Below are positions 32,504 through 40,220 of a stretch of 64,000 bases of DNA, piece after piece; the stretch's first letter is position 1; every line of letters starts with the position of its first letter. The stretch is from positions 1 to 64,000 of the IMG/VR virus record IMGVR_UViG_3300050343_000255. One strand, 5' to 3'. Both the position numbers and the translations under genes were made by a program. The DNA comes from a virus. The notes beneath the pieces were generated by a model. That model ran no database searches, was not told where the DNA came from, and was given only the letters and a program-made list of their open reading frames with translations.

Positions 32504-32850
32504 TGATGAAACAGTATCACCTCTATGTTTTTACCCAAGACGGGTGTGCTCCTTGCAATCGTCTCAAAGAGCACGTCAAAACTCTCACGAAAGACGAAGC
32601 AGCTGAGCTTGACTTTGTGCCTCTTAAAGCACCCTCAGGCAGCCGTACGGCGCTGGCGGAGGAGTTATCGGTGGAACTGTCACCAACGCTCGTTGTCGTC
32701 CACGAAGAGCTCTCGTGTCAGCTAGATGCTGATGGTGATGAAGACTGTGATTATGTCGAACAATCTGTTGAACGTTTTGTGGGTGCAAACTCAATTATTG
32801 AGCACCTTCAAGCAACACTTGATGCATACACTTACGCACATCCTGAATGA
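32503..32850 (+). CDS. Thioredoxin-fold protein with CAPC active site
   Basis: 115 residues. YHLYVFTQDGCAPCNRLKEH gives the N-terminal strand and CxxC redox site; LSPTLVVVHEE carries the cis-proline. A later CQLDADGDEDCDY insert adds two Cys. It probably reduces the C-terminal CVGC pair of NrdA encoded 2.4 kb downstream, or acts as a glutaredoxin-like enzyme. ATG at 32503 or 32506. Confidence 0.8.
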   Translation: MMKQYHLYVFTQDGCAPCNRLKEHVKTLTKDEAAELDFVPLKAPSGSRTALAEELSVELSPTLVVVHEELSCQLDADGDEDCDYVEQSVERFVGANSIIEHLQATLDAYTYAHPE

Positions 32851-33047
32851 CACAAGACGAACGAGAAGAGTTTATATTTGATCTAGCCCATCATCACTTG
32901 TCAAAAACATCTGATGCAGGCGTTCATGCTATGGCTGTTGACTATCTTTGTCAGACATTTTCAAAGCAGACGGATGAGCAGTTATATGAGATGGCACCAT
33001 CGAAATTACTAAAGAAAAATAAGTTACAGAAACCTAAGGGGTTTTGA
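32847..33047 (+). CDS. Small hypothetical protein
   Basis: 66 residues, helical (EREEFIFDLAHHHLSKTSDA), basic C-terminus. ATGA overlap with the thioredoxin-like gene. Unknown function. Confidence 0.55.
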   Translation: MTQDEREEFIFDLAHHHLSKTSDAGVHAMAVDYLCQTFSKQTDEQLYEMAPSKLLKKNKLQKPKGF

Positions 33048-33226
33048 TGCCACCAGAATCATATTTACTTTTAATTAGTGAGCTCAATGGATGTTCACAA
33101 CATTTACAAGAGCTAGGTCAGTCTGCTGACCGTGAAATTATTCAGTCAATGATCATTAAGTACAACAAACAATATTTCAAGGTTAAAAAAGCATATGAGC
33201 AAGAAAGCGAATGTAATCGAAGCTAA
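33047..33226 (+). CDS. Small hypothetical protein
   Basis: 59 residues from ATG 33047 (MPPESYLLLISELNGCSQHL), helical. Its end overlaps the IF-1-like gene by 32 bases. Unknown function. Confidence 0.52.
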   Translation: MPPESYLLLISELNGCSQHLQELGQSADREIIQSMIIKYNKQYFKVKKAYEQESECNRS

Positions 33227-33422
33227 AGGCACTATCTTCAAAGAAAGTGGCAATGGTTATTTCAATGTTGAACTAGATGAACCAGAAGATCATAAATGTC
33301 TTTGCCGTGCATCAGGTCGGTTAATCACACGTAAAATTCAATTGCTTGTAGGAGATAGAGTCACCGTTGAGTTGTCACCTTTTGATCTCTCACGTGGACG
33401 TATTACCCTACGAGAAAAGTAG
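33195..33422 (+). CDS. infA: Translation initiation factor IF-1-like protein
   Basis: 75 residues, about the length of bacterial IF-1. It begins MSKKANVIEAKGTIFKESGN, then has the S1/OB-fold core ending in LLVGDRVTVELSPFDLSRG and RITLRE, which matches the IF-1 signature GDKVTVELTPYDLSKGRI closely. IF-1 sits in the ribosomal A site during initiation. A phage copy might steer host ribosomes to phage messages, or serve as an RNA chaperone. The middle (DEPEDHKCLCRASGRL) differs from typical IF-1 and has two Cys. Confidence 0.82.
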   Translation: MSKKANVIEAKGTIFKESGNGYFNVELDEPEDHKCLCRASGRLITRKIQLLVGDRVTVELSPFDLSRGRITLREK

Positions 33423-33461
33423 ATTCACTATCTCAGTACAGTTAATAAACACTAGAATTAC

Positions 33462-33881
33462 ATGACACTAGGCGAACAAGCACGGTTATTCCGTGAAAAG
33501 TTTAATCAAGAATTGCTTGCTAATTTCTCAAGGTTTGGTTTTATTAAAAAACAACTTTGGGATATGCAAGTCGGTTTGATTAAAGAAGAAGCATCTGAAT
33601 TTCTTGTGGCAGCAAATGAATTGTTTGCTTCTCCACAAGAGAATGAACTAAGACAAGAAGTAGTTAAAGAACTATCTGACCTTGTATTTGTTTGTTATCA
33701 ATTTGCAGCTACTTACGATATTGATCTAGATGAAGCTATGGCTCGCGTCTTTGAATCAAATATGAGTAAGTTAGATGATACTGGTAATCCAATCTATCGA
33801 GAAGATGGCAAGGTCTTAAAAGGTCCTAACTACACCCCACCAGATCTTTCAACCTGCTTCCGACACTCCAAATCAAAATAA
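33462..33881 (+). CDS. mazG: MazG-like nucleotide pyrophosphohydrolase
   Basis: 139 residues. The metal-binding helices are LIKEEASEFLVAANE (EExxE-like) and VVKELSDLVFVCYQFA (ExxD). It ends with YREDGKVLKGPNYTPPDL, a tail often seen in cyanophage MazG. Hydrolyses NTPs or dNTPs to monophosphates; it has been linked to nucleotide-pool or (p)ppGpp control, though that is debated. Sits just before nrdAB. Confidence 0.88.
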   Translation: MTLGEQARLFREKFNQELLANFSRFGFIKKQLWDMQVGLIKEEASEFLVAANELFASPQENELRQEVVKELSDLVFVCYQFAATYDIDLDEAMARVFESNMSKLDDTGNPIYREDGKVLKGPNYTPPDLSTCFRHSKSK

Positions 33882-33886
33882 GAATC

Positions 33887-35308
33887 ATGGAAAAAAATCA
33901 AGTCATTGCTCGCACTGGTCGAGTACAAAATTGGATTGACGATCCTACAAGTCGCCTGCCCGTCAGCTGCACAGTTTTTGTGGTGGATGACAGCATGGAG
34001 GGACCTAACGGAATCGAGGCTAGCTGGCGCTACGTGAGTCACGGTTACGTTTTGGAGCAGGGGTTGCTGTACACCTATCCAATCTCCGTCCTGCAGGACA
34101 TGACAATGGCAAAGGACTAGTAAGTTCCGGGCCATGTTCGTTTGGCAAAATTTATAGTTGTCTGAACGAGCAGTTACGTAGAGGTGGTGTATACAAAAAC
34201 GGTGCCGTAGTGCTGCACCTCGATTTAAACCACAAGGATATTCTTGAGTTTGTCAATATGCCTAGGCATGAAATTCCTTGGGCAAAACGTTGCGTCAACT
34301 TGTCCAACGTAATGTGGGATATGGCAATCCCTGCAGTCAAGGATGCAATCATCAAAGGTATTGCTCGTGGTGACATTTGGCTAGCCAAGATTAGGCATGA
34401 TCAACACGGTGAAAGAATTTTCGCGAACGTTTGCCTTGAAGTCTTCCTGCGTAGCAGGGGTACTTGTCTCTTGGAGCACATAAATTTGGGTGCTTGTCGT
34501 GCTGAAGATTTACCTGCTGCATTTATTTGCGGCATGGAAGAACTAATTGATTTACATGGTAAAACTGGTGTTGAGAAAACTGGCGAGTATCTTTCTCAAG
34601 AAGAAGATCGCCAAGTCGGTTTGGGAATGCTTGGTCTCGCCAATTTGCTTGCGCTGGAAGGAGTTACGTATGCTCAATTCGGAGAAGCTTTAAACGAGCA
34701 TCTGTATCCCTTTAGGTGATTACATCGTGACTCCTGAAGCACGTAATATAGTTAAAGCACTTCAATTAGGAATTGATTCCGCTGCTGCTATTGCAAGTCG
34801 AGCCAATATGGATCGTTGCTTTGCTATTGCACCTACGGCGTCTTGTTCCTATCGCTACAAAGACAGAGCAGGCTATACAACTACCCCCGAACTTGCACCG
34901 CCAATCGGGCGTACAGTTGATAGGGACAGCTCTACATTCGGTGTCGAGACATTTGACTACGGTGATGTTGAAACAGCTGAATCTGTTGGGTGGGACACTT
35001 ACTACCGCGTAGTAAATGGCATCATGACAATGCTGTCAAACACTGGCCTCAACCATGGATATAGTTTCAACAGTTGGTCAGATGTAGTTCAATACGACGA
35101 TGCCTTCATTGAATCCTGGCTAAGTTCTCCGCAAACCTCTATGTATTATTCATTGCAGGTTATGCAGAACACTCAAGCAAAAGACGATGCTCTTGCTGCT
35201 TTAGATGGAAACTTCGGTGAGATGTTTGGATTCAATGATGATGATGCCGACGATGACATTTTAGATGTCTTTAACGACCCCGCATCCTGCGTAGGGTGCG
35301 CCGAGTAA
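33887..35308 (+). CDS. nrdA: Ribonucleotide reductase large subunit, two frameshifts in this sequence
   Basis: The three frame pieces read as one NrdA: 33887-~34043, ~34043-~34705, ~34705-35308. Near 34043 the frame should pass from WRYVSHG to RFGAGVAVHL; near 34705 from NEHLY to PLGDYIVTPEAR (an extra C in CCC). Active-site residues are visible: Asn-x-Cys-x-Glu in ANVCLEVFL, a second Cys in GTCLLEHINLG, PTASCSYRY, and the C-terminal CVGC pair. No N-terminal ATP-cone is present, as in short cyanophage class I enzymes. It makes dNTPs with NrdB. Breaks are likely sequence errors. Confidence 0.88.
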
Positions 35309-35326
35309 ACCTAATTATTTATACAA

Positions 35327-36058
35327 ATGAAAGCAGAAACTCCTTACATTCATCTTCATCAGCGCAAGCGTACCTGGACTCCAGTTCAAGTATCTGCTGG
35401 TCAACTATTGACTGGTGGTGAAGATGTAATTCAACGTGCACTTGCACTCCGTTGTCTTGAGATTCCAGTAGGTGACTTCATTAGCGATGCTATGAAAGGT
35501 GATCTTCCAGACGTCAAAGGCTGTAAGGAGCTACTTGCTTCTAACGTTGTCGATGAAGAAAATCATGATATTGCACTCAATTTCGCAGCTGCTGCGCATG
35601 GAGTCTCCCCTAAGTTTGAGAAAGAAGCTGCGCACATCTGTAAAACTTGGCTTGAATTGGATAGGCACCCTGTCCTTAAAGCCGTTGTATTGGAGAGATC
35701 CGTCTTCTTCGTTCTGCTACCGATCTTCCGATTCCTGGGAGATACAGGATTACGCACCACAAGCGCCGATATCTCACGGGACGAACAGACCCACGTCGCG
35801 GCTAACACACTCGTCTGTGAAGCGCTTGGACTTAAATCTGACAAGACCCTCAACAATCTCCGCCGCGCTACGGTCGCATGGTGCCTTCAGTCCCTCCAAG
35901 GGGAAGCTGATCACAAGCATCTCTCCAGCAACTTCTGGCTTGCGAGTTCAGATTCTCTATACACAAGAGGCAAAGCTGAAGGGTTAGCTGAGACACGAGC
36001 TAGCAGAATGCCAGCTTTCTTCGAGACTGCTAATCAAAACCTGCCTCAATACGCTTGA
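35327..36058 (+). CDS. nrdB: Ribonucleotide reductase small subunit
   Basis: 243 residues, short for NrdB. Ferritin-like metal site: DEENHDIAL gives ExxH and SRDEQTHVAAN gives the second ExxH; RSVFFVLLPIFRFLG holds another Glu nearby. I cannot place the usual radical tyrosine with certainty, and Phe dominates the region, so the radical chemistry may differ from class Ia. Follows nrdA by 18 bases. Confidence 0.9.
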   Translation: MKAETPYIHLHQRKRTWTPVQVSAGQLLTGGEDVIQRALALRCLEIPVGDFISDAMKGDLPDVKGCKELLASNVVDEENHDIALNFAAAAHGVSPKFEKEAAHICKTWLELDRHPVLKAVVLERSVFFVLLPIFRFLGDTGLRTTSADISRDEQTHVAANTLVCEALGLKSDKTLNNLRRATVAWCLQSLQGEADHKHLSSNFWLASSDSLYTRGKAEGLAETRASRMPAFFETANQNLPQYA

Positions 36059-36073
36059 TCTTCAAGCAATACT

Positions 36074-36358
36074 ATGGATACACAAATAACTTTTCTACCT
36101 ACAGATAAACTTAAAGTTCAAATACTAGAACAAGAAATTTGTCCAGCTACATTTAATGATAATGAACTTCCTACGGATGTGCATATTGTTACTTACACTG
36201 TTGCCGGAGAAACGTATTACGATGCTGTACGAGCTTATACAAAAGTAGATATCTTTGATGCTTACTACGATAAACTTAAGAGTATTGGAACCATAAAAGA
36301 CATTAAGTCTGGACTTGGTAAAATTAGACCTAACTTATATGGCAAAATCAAAAGCTAA
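36074..36358 (+). CDS. Hypothetical protein
   Basis: 94 residues, beta-rich N-terminus and basic C-terminus (DIKSGLGKIRPNLYGKIKS). Its end overlaps the next tiny gene. Unknown function. Confidence 0.6.
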   Translation: MDTQITFLPTDKLKVQILEQEICPATFNDNELPTDVHIVTYTVAGETYYDAVRAYTKVDIFDAYYDKLKSIGTIKDIKSGLGKIRPNLYGKIKS

Positions 36359-36467
36359 AACTAAAAGTGAACATATTGAAGAGCTGATCGCTCGTATTGA
36401 GGCCAAGGTTAATAAGCTTACTATTAAACAATTAAAACTACTTCACGCAAAACACTTTCCTAATTAA
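36339..36467 (+). CDS. Tiny basic coiled-coil protein
   Basis: 42 residues, helical and basic (KSEHIEELIARIEAKVNKL). Ends three bases before thyX. Unknown function. Confidence 0.52.
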   Translation: MAKSKAKTKSEHIEELIARIEAKVNKLTIKQLKLLHAKHFPN

Positions 36468-36469
36468 AA

Positions 36470-37102
36470 ATGCATTCAGCAAAACTCGTTTGGATTACAC
36501 CAAATGCAGAAGCTTTAATCGGTAAAATTGCTCGTGTATCTAATCCAAGCAACGAAGAGAACCCTGAGGTTGCCAAACTAATCAAGTACCTCATCAAGCA
36601 CAAACATTGGAGTCCATTTGAAATGGCTTCTATGTGTGTTCAAATTGATACTACAAGGGCTATCTCTCCTCAAATTCTGCGTCATCGGTCATTTACATTC
36701 CAAGAATTTAGTCAACGGTACGCAATTCCTACAGATACTTTTGCAACAGTGTTGCCAGAACTAAGGCGACAAGATTTTGATAATCGTCAAAACTCTATTG
36801 ATGACCTTGAAGGGGAAACACAAGAGTATTACCAGCAACGGATTGATGATCATTTCAGAGAGTCAGTCCGTTTGTATGAATCATTGCTGCATTCTGGTGT
36901 AGCTAAAGAATGTGCTCGCTCTGTACTACCAATCAATACTGTTACCAGGTTATATATGTCAGGCACTATTCGTAGCTGGCTTCATTACGTTGCTCTGCGT
37001 GGTGAAAACGGTACACAAAAAGAGCACATGTCAATTGCTCGCTCAGTTGGTGAAATACTAGATACTGAAGTTCCACAAATATCTCGCGCAATGTGGGGAT
37101 GA
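36470..37102 (+). CDS. thyX: FAD-dependent thymidylate synthase
   Basis: 210 residues, full length. The signature RHRxxSxxxxSxR appears as RHRSFTFQEFSQRY. The N-terminal IARVSNPSNEENPE and HWSPFEMASM blocks also match. ThyX methylates dUMP to dTMP using FAD and NADPH, the step after ribonucleotide reduction. Confidence 0.97.
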   Translation: MHSAKLVWITPNAEALIGKIARVSNPSNEENPEVAKLIKYLIKHKHWSPFEMASMCVQIDTTRAISPQILRHRSFTFQEFSQRYAIPTDTFATVLPELRRQDFDNRQNSIDDLEGETQEYYQQRIDDHFRESVRLYESLLHSGVAKECARSVLPINTVTRLYMSGTIRSWLHYVALRGENGTQKEHMSIARSVGEILDTEVPQISRAMWG

Positions 37103-37138
37103 AGTCTAAGATGAAGACTGGAAAAACATACAGTCATA

Positions 37139-37798
37139 ATGAACTTTATCGCTGCAACGATTGAATTACGATCCTTCATTTCAGATCCAATCAATGCTTA
37201 TGGGCTTGACTATTGCGGGGCTAACGCTGTTGTGCCCGCTGGTAGTGGTGCTTCAGAGGTCCAGCTTCGAATTCTCTGCTACAACCGAGAAGGAGCCAAG
37301 CTATCTCTCTTCAAAGAATGGAAAGAAGGTACACGTGCATTGATCACAGGCAACATTGTCTTCTCAGATGATGTGACCAAACCTCTTGATCTCATCGTCA
37401 CAACGATTGAACCGTCAATCCCAGACAATGTGTATTGCAATCAAGTTGTACTTGGTAATGCATTCTTTGGATCAAATGAAATCAAAGATCGTAAGAACGA
37501 TCAAGTTGCTGTCAAAATTGGTACAACACTAGATAACTCAGAAATTGTTACATGGCTATTTCTTGAAACACATGAATCACGTCGCAAAAAACTTACAGAT
37601 CGAATCCGTAGCGGACGCCCTATCTGCGTTCAAGGCTATCTCCGCGAATATCGCAAAGACGGGAGTGACAGTCCTTATCGAGCTATCGTCGCTTCTGACT
37701 TCACTACTCGTAAGGATAAGGAGCGAACTCAACGGAATCCACAAACGAACGGTTCAGCGGCGGGTTACTCAGAGGTGGATCCGACGCCGGACTATTGA
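37139..37798 (+). CDS. OB-fold ssDNA-binding-like protein
   Basis: 219 residues with two OB-like halves: EVQLRILCYN ... EGTRALITGNIV, and NQVVLGNAFFGSNE ... SGRPICVQGYLREY. The C-terminal tail is hydrophilic and ends DPTPDY. Likely a second SSB-type protein for replication or recombination. Confidence 0.62.
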   Translation: MNFIAATIELRSFISDPINAYGLDYCGANAVVPAGSGASEVQLRILCYNREGAKLSLFKEWKEGTRALITGNIVFSDDVTKPLDLIVTTIEPSIPDNVYCNQVVLGNAFFGSNEIKDRKNDQVAVKIGTTLDNSEIVTWLFLETHESRRKKLTDRIRSGRPICVQGYLREYRKDGSDSPYRAIVASDFTTRKDKERTQRNPQTNGSAAGYSEVDPTPDY

Positions 37799-37859
37799 TC
37801 GAAGCAAGCATCTCAAGTCAGGAAAACTTGGCTGGGATGCACCAGTTTATAAATAGCGT

Positions 37860-38129
37860 TTAGGCGTTTGGAGTGGGTCCACCCATCATTCCAAAATGCC
37901 CGAACGCTTTTTGAGCACCAAAAGCTTTTTCTAGCTCAGGAGACAAACCAAAATTATATGCCATTCCCTGGACTTTTCCTAATGATGGATAGTTATCTCC
38001 CACAACCATACCTGCAATACCACCTGACATATCTTTGCCTAACAAGCCAGGAATAACTCCTTGCGACATGTCTTTGCCAGTAATTGCACCAAGCAATCCA
38101 CCACTTAAAGCATCTGCAAATCGCATCAT
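37860..38129 (-). CDS. Glycine-rich virion-type protein in the early block
   Basis: 89 residues on the minus strand. Repeated GLLGAITGKDMSQG / GLLGKDMSGGIAG units give an internal duplication, and the C-terminus is Phe/Gly-rich. An exact TACAATAG lies 19 bases upstream. It resembles the glycine-rich set at 6.6-9.8 kb. Displaced late gene, function unknown. Confidence 0.58.
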   Translation of the reverse strand: MMRFADALSGGLLGAITGKDMSQGVIPGLLGKDMSGGIAGMVVGDNYPSLGKVQGMAYNFGLSPELEKAFGAQKAFGHFGMMGGPTPNA

Positions 38130-38147
38130 TAATTATCTCACATTTAA

Positions 38148-38155
38148 CTATTGTA
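38148..38155 (-). promoter_or_regulatory. TACAATAG late-type promoter element
   Basis: Exact TACAATAG on the minus strand, 19 bases from the start of the isolated glycine-rich gene. Confidence 0.52.
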
Positions 38156-38189
38156 GTAACTATATTTGAAAGGTCGATATTAACTACAT

Positions 38190-38921
38190 ATGACCCTACA
38201 AGTATTGCCTCCTGAACTTCTAGAGGCACCTAAAGACAGAATTGAAACTAAAGAACCCCAACCATACTGGAAACCTAGCTCACTCAAAGATGGAGAAAGT
38301 GAAGAGTTCCGATTGCTCGGATGCTACGAAACAGGGCACGCCATCATGGGATGGCAATATGCATCCGAAGCACGAGGCAATGACGGTGAACTTAAGTTCA
38401 ACGGTTACGTTGTCACTCGTACTCACCCTGGTAGCCCTGACGACATTGCTCGTGAAACCGACTGGTCTAAGCCCGACCGACCAAAAATTGATGGCTCCTA
38501 CGTCAAGCCACGTCGGTTTTTAGCTTGGGTTGGTACTTCTGCTGCCCGCAGTCGTATGGAAGTTCTGTTCATCGAACAGAAATCCTTGCGTGACCAACTA
38601 ACTGAAATCTTGCAAGAGATTGAAGACTATACCTGGACTGATGAAGGCTTAGCTAATTTCTCAATCAAGATCACTCGCAAAGGTGCAGGTCTTGAAACCT
38701 CTTACAGCATTCTTCCTAAGGTTCGCAAAGTCCCTGAAAAGATTGCAAAAGAATGGGAAACAACACGAGATAGTATCTGGCTACCAAATTTCTTTGAAGG
38801 GAAAGATCCTTTTGAAGGAAAGCAAACTGATGAAAAAGGTATTCCAGCTGGTGGAGTAGATAAACGTGGAAGTACTGTGCTTCCAACAAAAGCAAAAACT
38901 AAAAAACAAGAAGAAATCTGA
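38190..38921 (+). CDS. Candidate replication protein, ssDNA-binding-like
   Basis: 243 residues. ANFSIKITRKGAGLETSYSI followed by LPKVRKVPEK resembles a segment found in gp32-like phage ssDNA-binding proteins. The tail is basic. It sits between thyX/SSB and the exonuclease. Family assignment is tentative. Confidence 0.5.
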   Translation: MTLQVLPPELLEAPKDRIETKEPQPYWKPSSLKDGESEEFRLLGCYETGHAIMGWQYASEARGNDGELKFNGYVVTRTHPGSPDDIARETDWSKPDRPKIDGSYVKPRRFLAWVGTSAARSRMEVLFIEQKSLRDQLTEILQEIEDYTWTDEGLANFSIKITRKGAGLETSYSILPKVRKVPEKIAKEWETTRDSIWLPNFFEGKDPFEGKQTDEKGIPAGGVDKRGSTVLPTKAKTKKQEEI

Positions 38922-38927
38922 ATTCTA

Positions 38928-39113
38928 ATGATCGAACTTAAAGTAGCTAAAAATGAATTGGGACTGTTTCAAGCTGATGCAGTTCTTACCTTGCCACCAT
39001 TGTGCATCTCATGCCAAAAAGCTGATCGAGATGATTTGGAGTATCAAATCCGAAATGATTTTCGTGAGCTAGTAGAAGAAATTGTACAAAAACAAATCAA
39101 AGACGAATTCTAA
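38928..39113 (+). CDS. Small hypothetical protein with CxxC
   Basis: 61 residues, LCISCQKADRDDLEYQIRND with CxxC, then an acidic helix. Coupled to the next gene by TAATG. Unknown function. Confidence 0.55.
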   Translation: MIELKVAKNELGLFQADAVLTLPPLCISCQKADRDDLEYQIRNDFRELVEEIVQKQIKDEF

Positions 39114-39460
39114 TGACAAATTCAAATCTACAAAACCTGCCTCCTGAAATGCAGGCACGGTTAGCCGATATCCTTACACAAGCAAATGCTCTTGCTCCAA
39201 GCACTGCAGATAATACTGCTGTTAATAGTGTCGTACAAGCTAATCAAGTTCCTGCACGGGCTCCTTCCCTAATGGATCACACGATTGCTTTGCGCCAAGA
39301 AGTATCACAGCTGTCCCAACAAGTTTATGCAACTGGTCAAGTTGTAGAAGCAGTGGGTCAAGCTGTAGGAGAGTTATATCAACTCTTTCAAGCACAAACC
39401 GAAACTACAGATTACAGCTCAAATTATCAAACGCAACAAGGTGTAGATGGTGACTTCTGA
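39113..39460 (+). CDS. Hypothetical coiled-coil protein
   Basis: 115 residues, helical (IALRQEVSQLSQQVYATGQV), Gln-rich. Overlaps the exonuclease gene start. Unknown function; perhaps an adaptor for the exonuclease. Confidence 0.58.
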   Translation: MTNSNLQNLPPEMQARLADILTQANALAPSTADNTAVNSVVQANQVPARAPSLMDHTIALRQEVSQLSQQVYATGQVVEAVGQAVGELYQLFQAQTETTDYSSNYQTQQGVDGDF

Positions 39461-40220
39461 TCTTCCATACAGAATACAAACTTCCGCCGGACATAGAAAG
39501 TATCTATGCTCCGGCATTTATATGCCGAGTGTAACTACGGTTCTCTCGGCTACTGAAAGCGAAAAGTCCAAAGCTGGTCTTCGCAACTGGCAAAAGAATA
39601 ATCCGGGTGCGCTAGAGGCAGCATCAACTCGCGGCTCGGCTATTCACTTAGGTTGTGAAAATTATCTCCGTGGTTTAGACCCAGGTGTTCCTGAAGATTA
39701 TCTAGATTTCTGGAATGGTATGTCTTCTTACCTTGATTGGTTTGATACAATTCATTGGTCGGAGCGTCCTTTACGTCCCGATTGGAACCATCTAAGAAGT
39801 GATGATAGAGAAGTCGCATTTGTTTGGAGTACGGAGCATAAATATGCTGGATGTCCTGACCTTATTGGTGAAATCGGTGGAGTACGAGTTATTGCTGACT
39901 TTAAAACTAGCAATGCTCCTTACTGCGCTTCTTTTCCTGATCGTGGAGATCGAATTGGATTCGGTGGTTACCGAAAATATACGAAGTGTGCGCAGCAAAT
40001 GGCTGCATACAGATATGCACTAAACGAAAGAACAGGTTTCCTTTGTGATGTTGCCCTAATTATTGTCTCAACACCTGAGACAACCCAAGGCATCTTCATT
40101 GATGGCGATCAACTTGCGTTGCACGAATCACGTTTCCTGAAACGTTGTCAACAATTCCATGAAATAGATAATGAAACTACGGATTGCAGTACACAAAAGT
40201 TGCAAGAACAAGCAGAGTAA
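39447..40220 (+). CDS. PD-(D/E)XK exonuclease
   Basis: 257 residues. The nuclease core is YAGCPDLIGEIGGVRVIADF followed by KT, giving PD ... xDFK with metal ligands; an upstream His/Glu stretch (STRGSAIHLGCENYL) fits motif I of Cas4/RecB-like exonucleases. It probably does the job of the T7 gp6 exonuclease: end processing and recycling of host DNA. The 3' end overlaps the primase-helicase gene by 50 bases. Confidence 0.85.
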   Translation: MVTSDLPYRIQTSAGHRKYLCSGIYMPSVTTVLSATESEKSKAGLRNWQKNNPGALEAASTRGSAIHLGCENYLRGLDPGVPEDYLDFWNGMSSYLDWFDTIHWSERPLRPDWNHLRSDDREVAFVWSTEHKYAGCPDLIGEIGGVRVIADFKTSNAPYCASFPDRGDRIGFGGYRKYTKCAQQMAAYRYALNERTGFLCDVALIIVSTPETTQGIFIDGDQLALHESRFLKRCQQFHEIDNETTDCSTQKLQEQAE

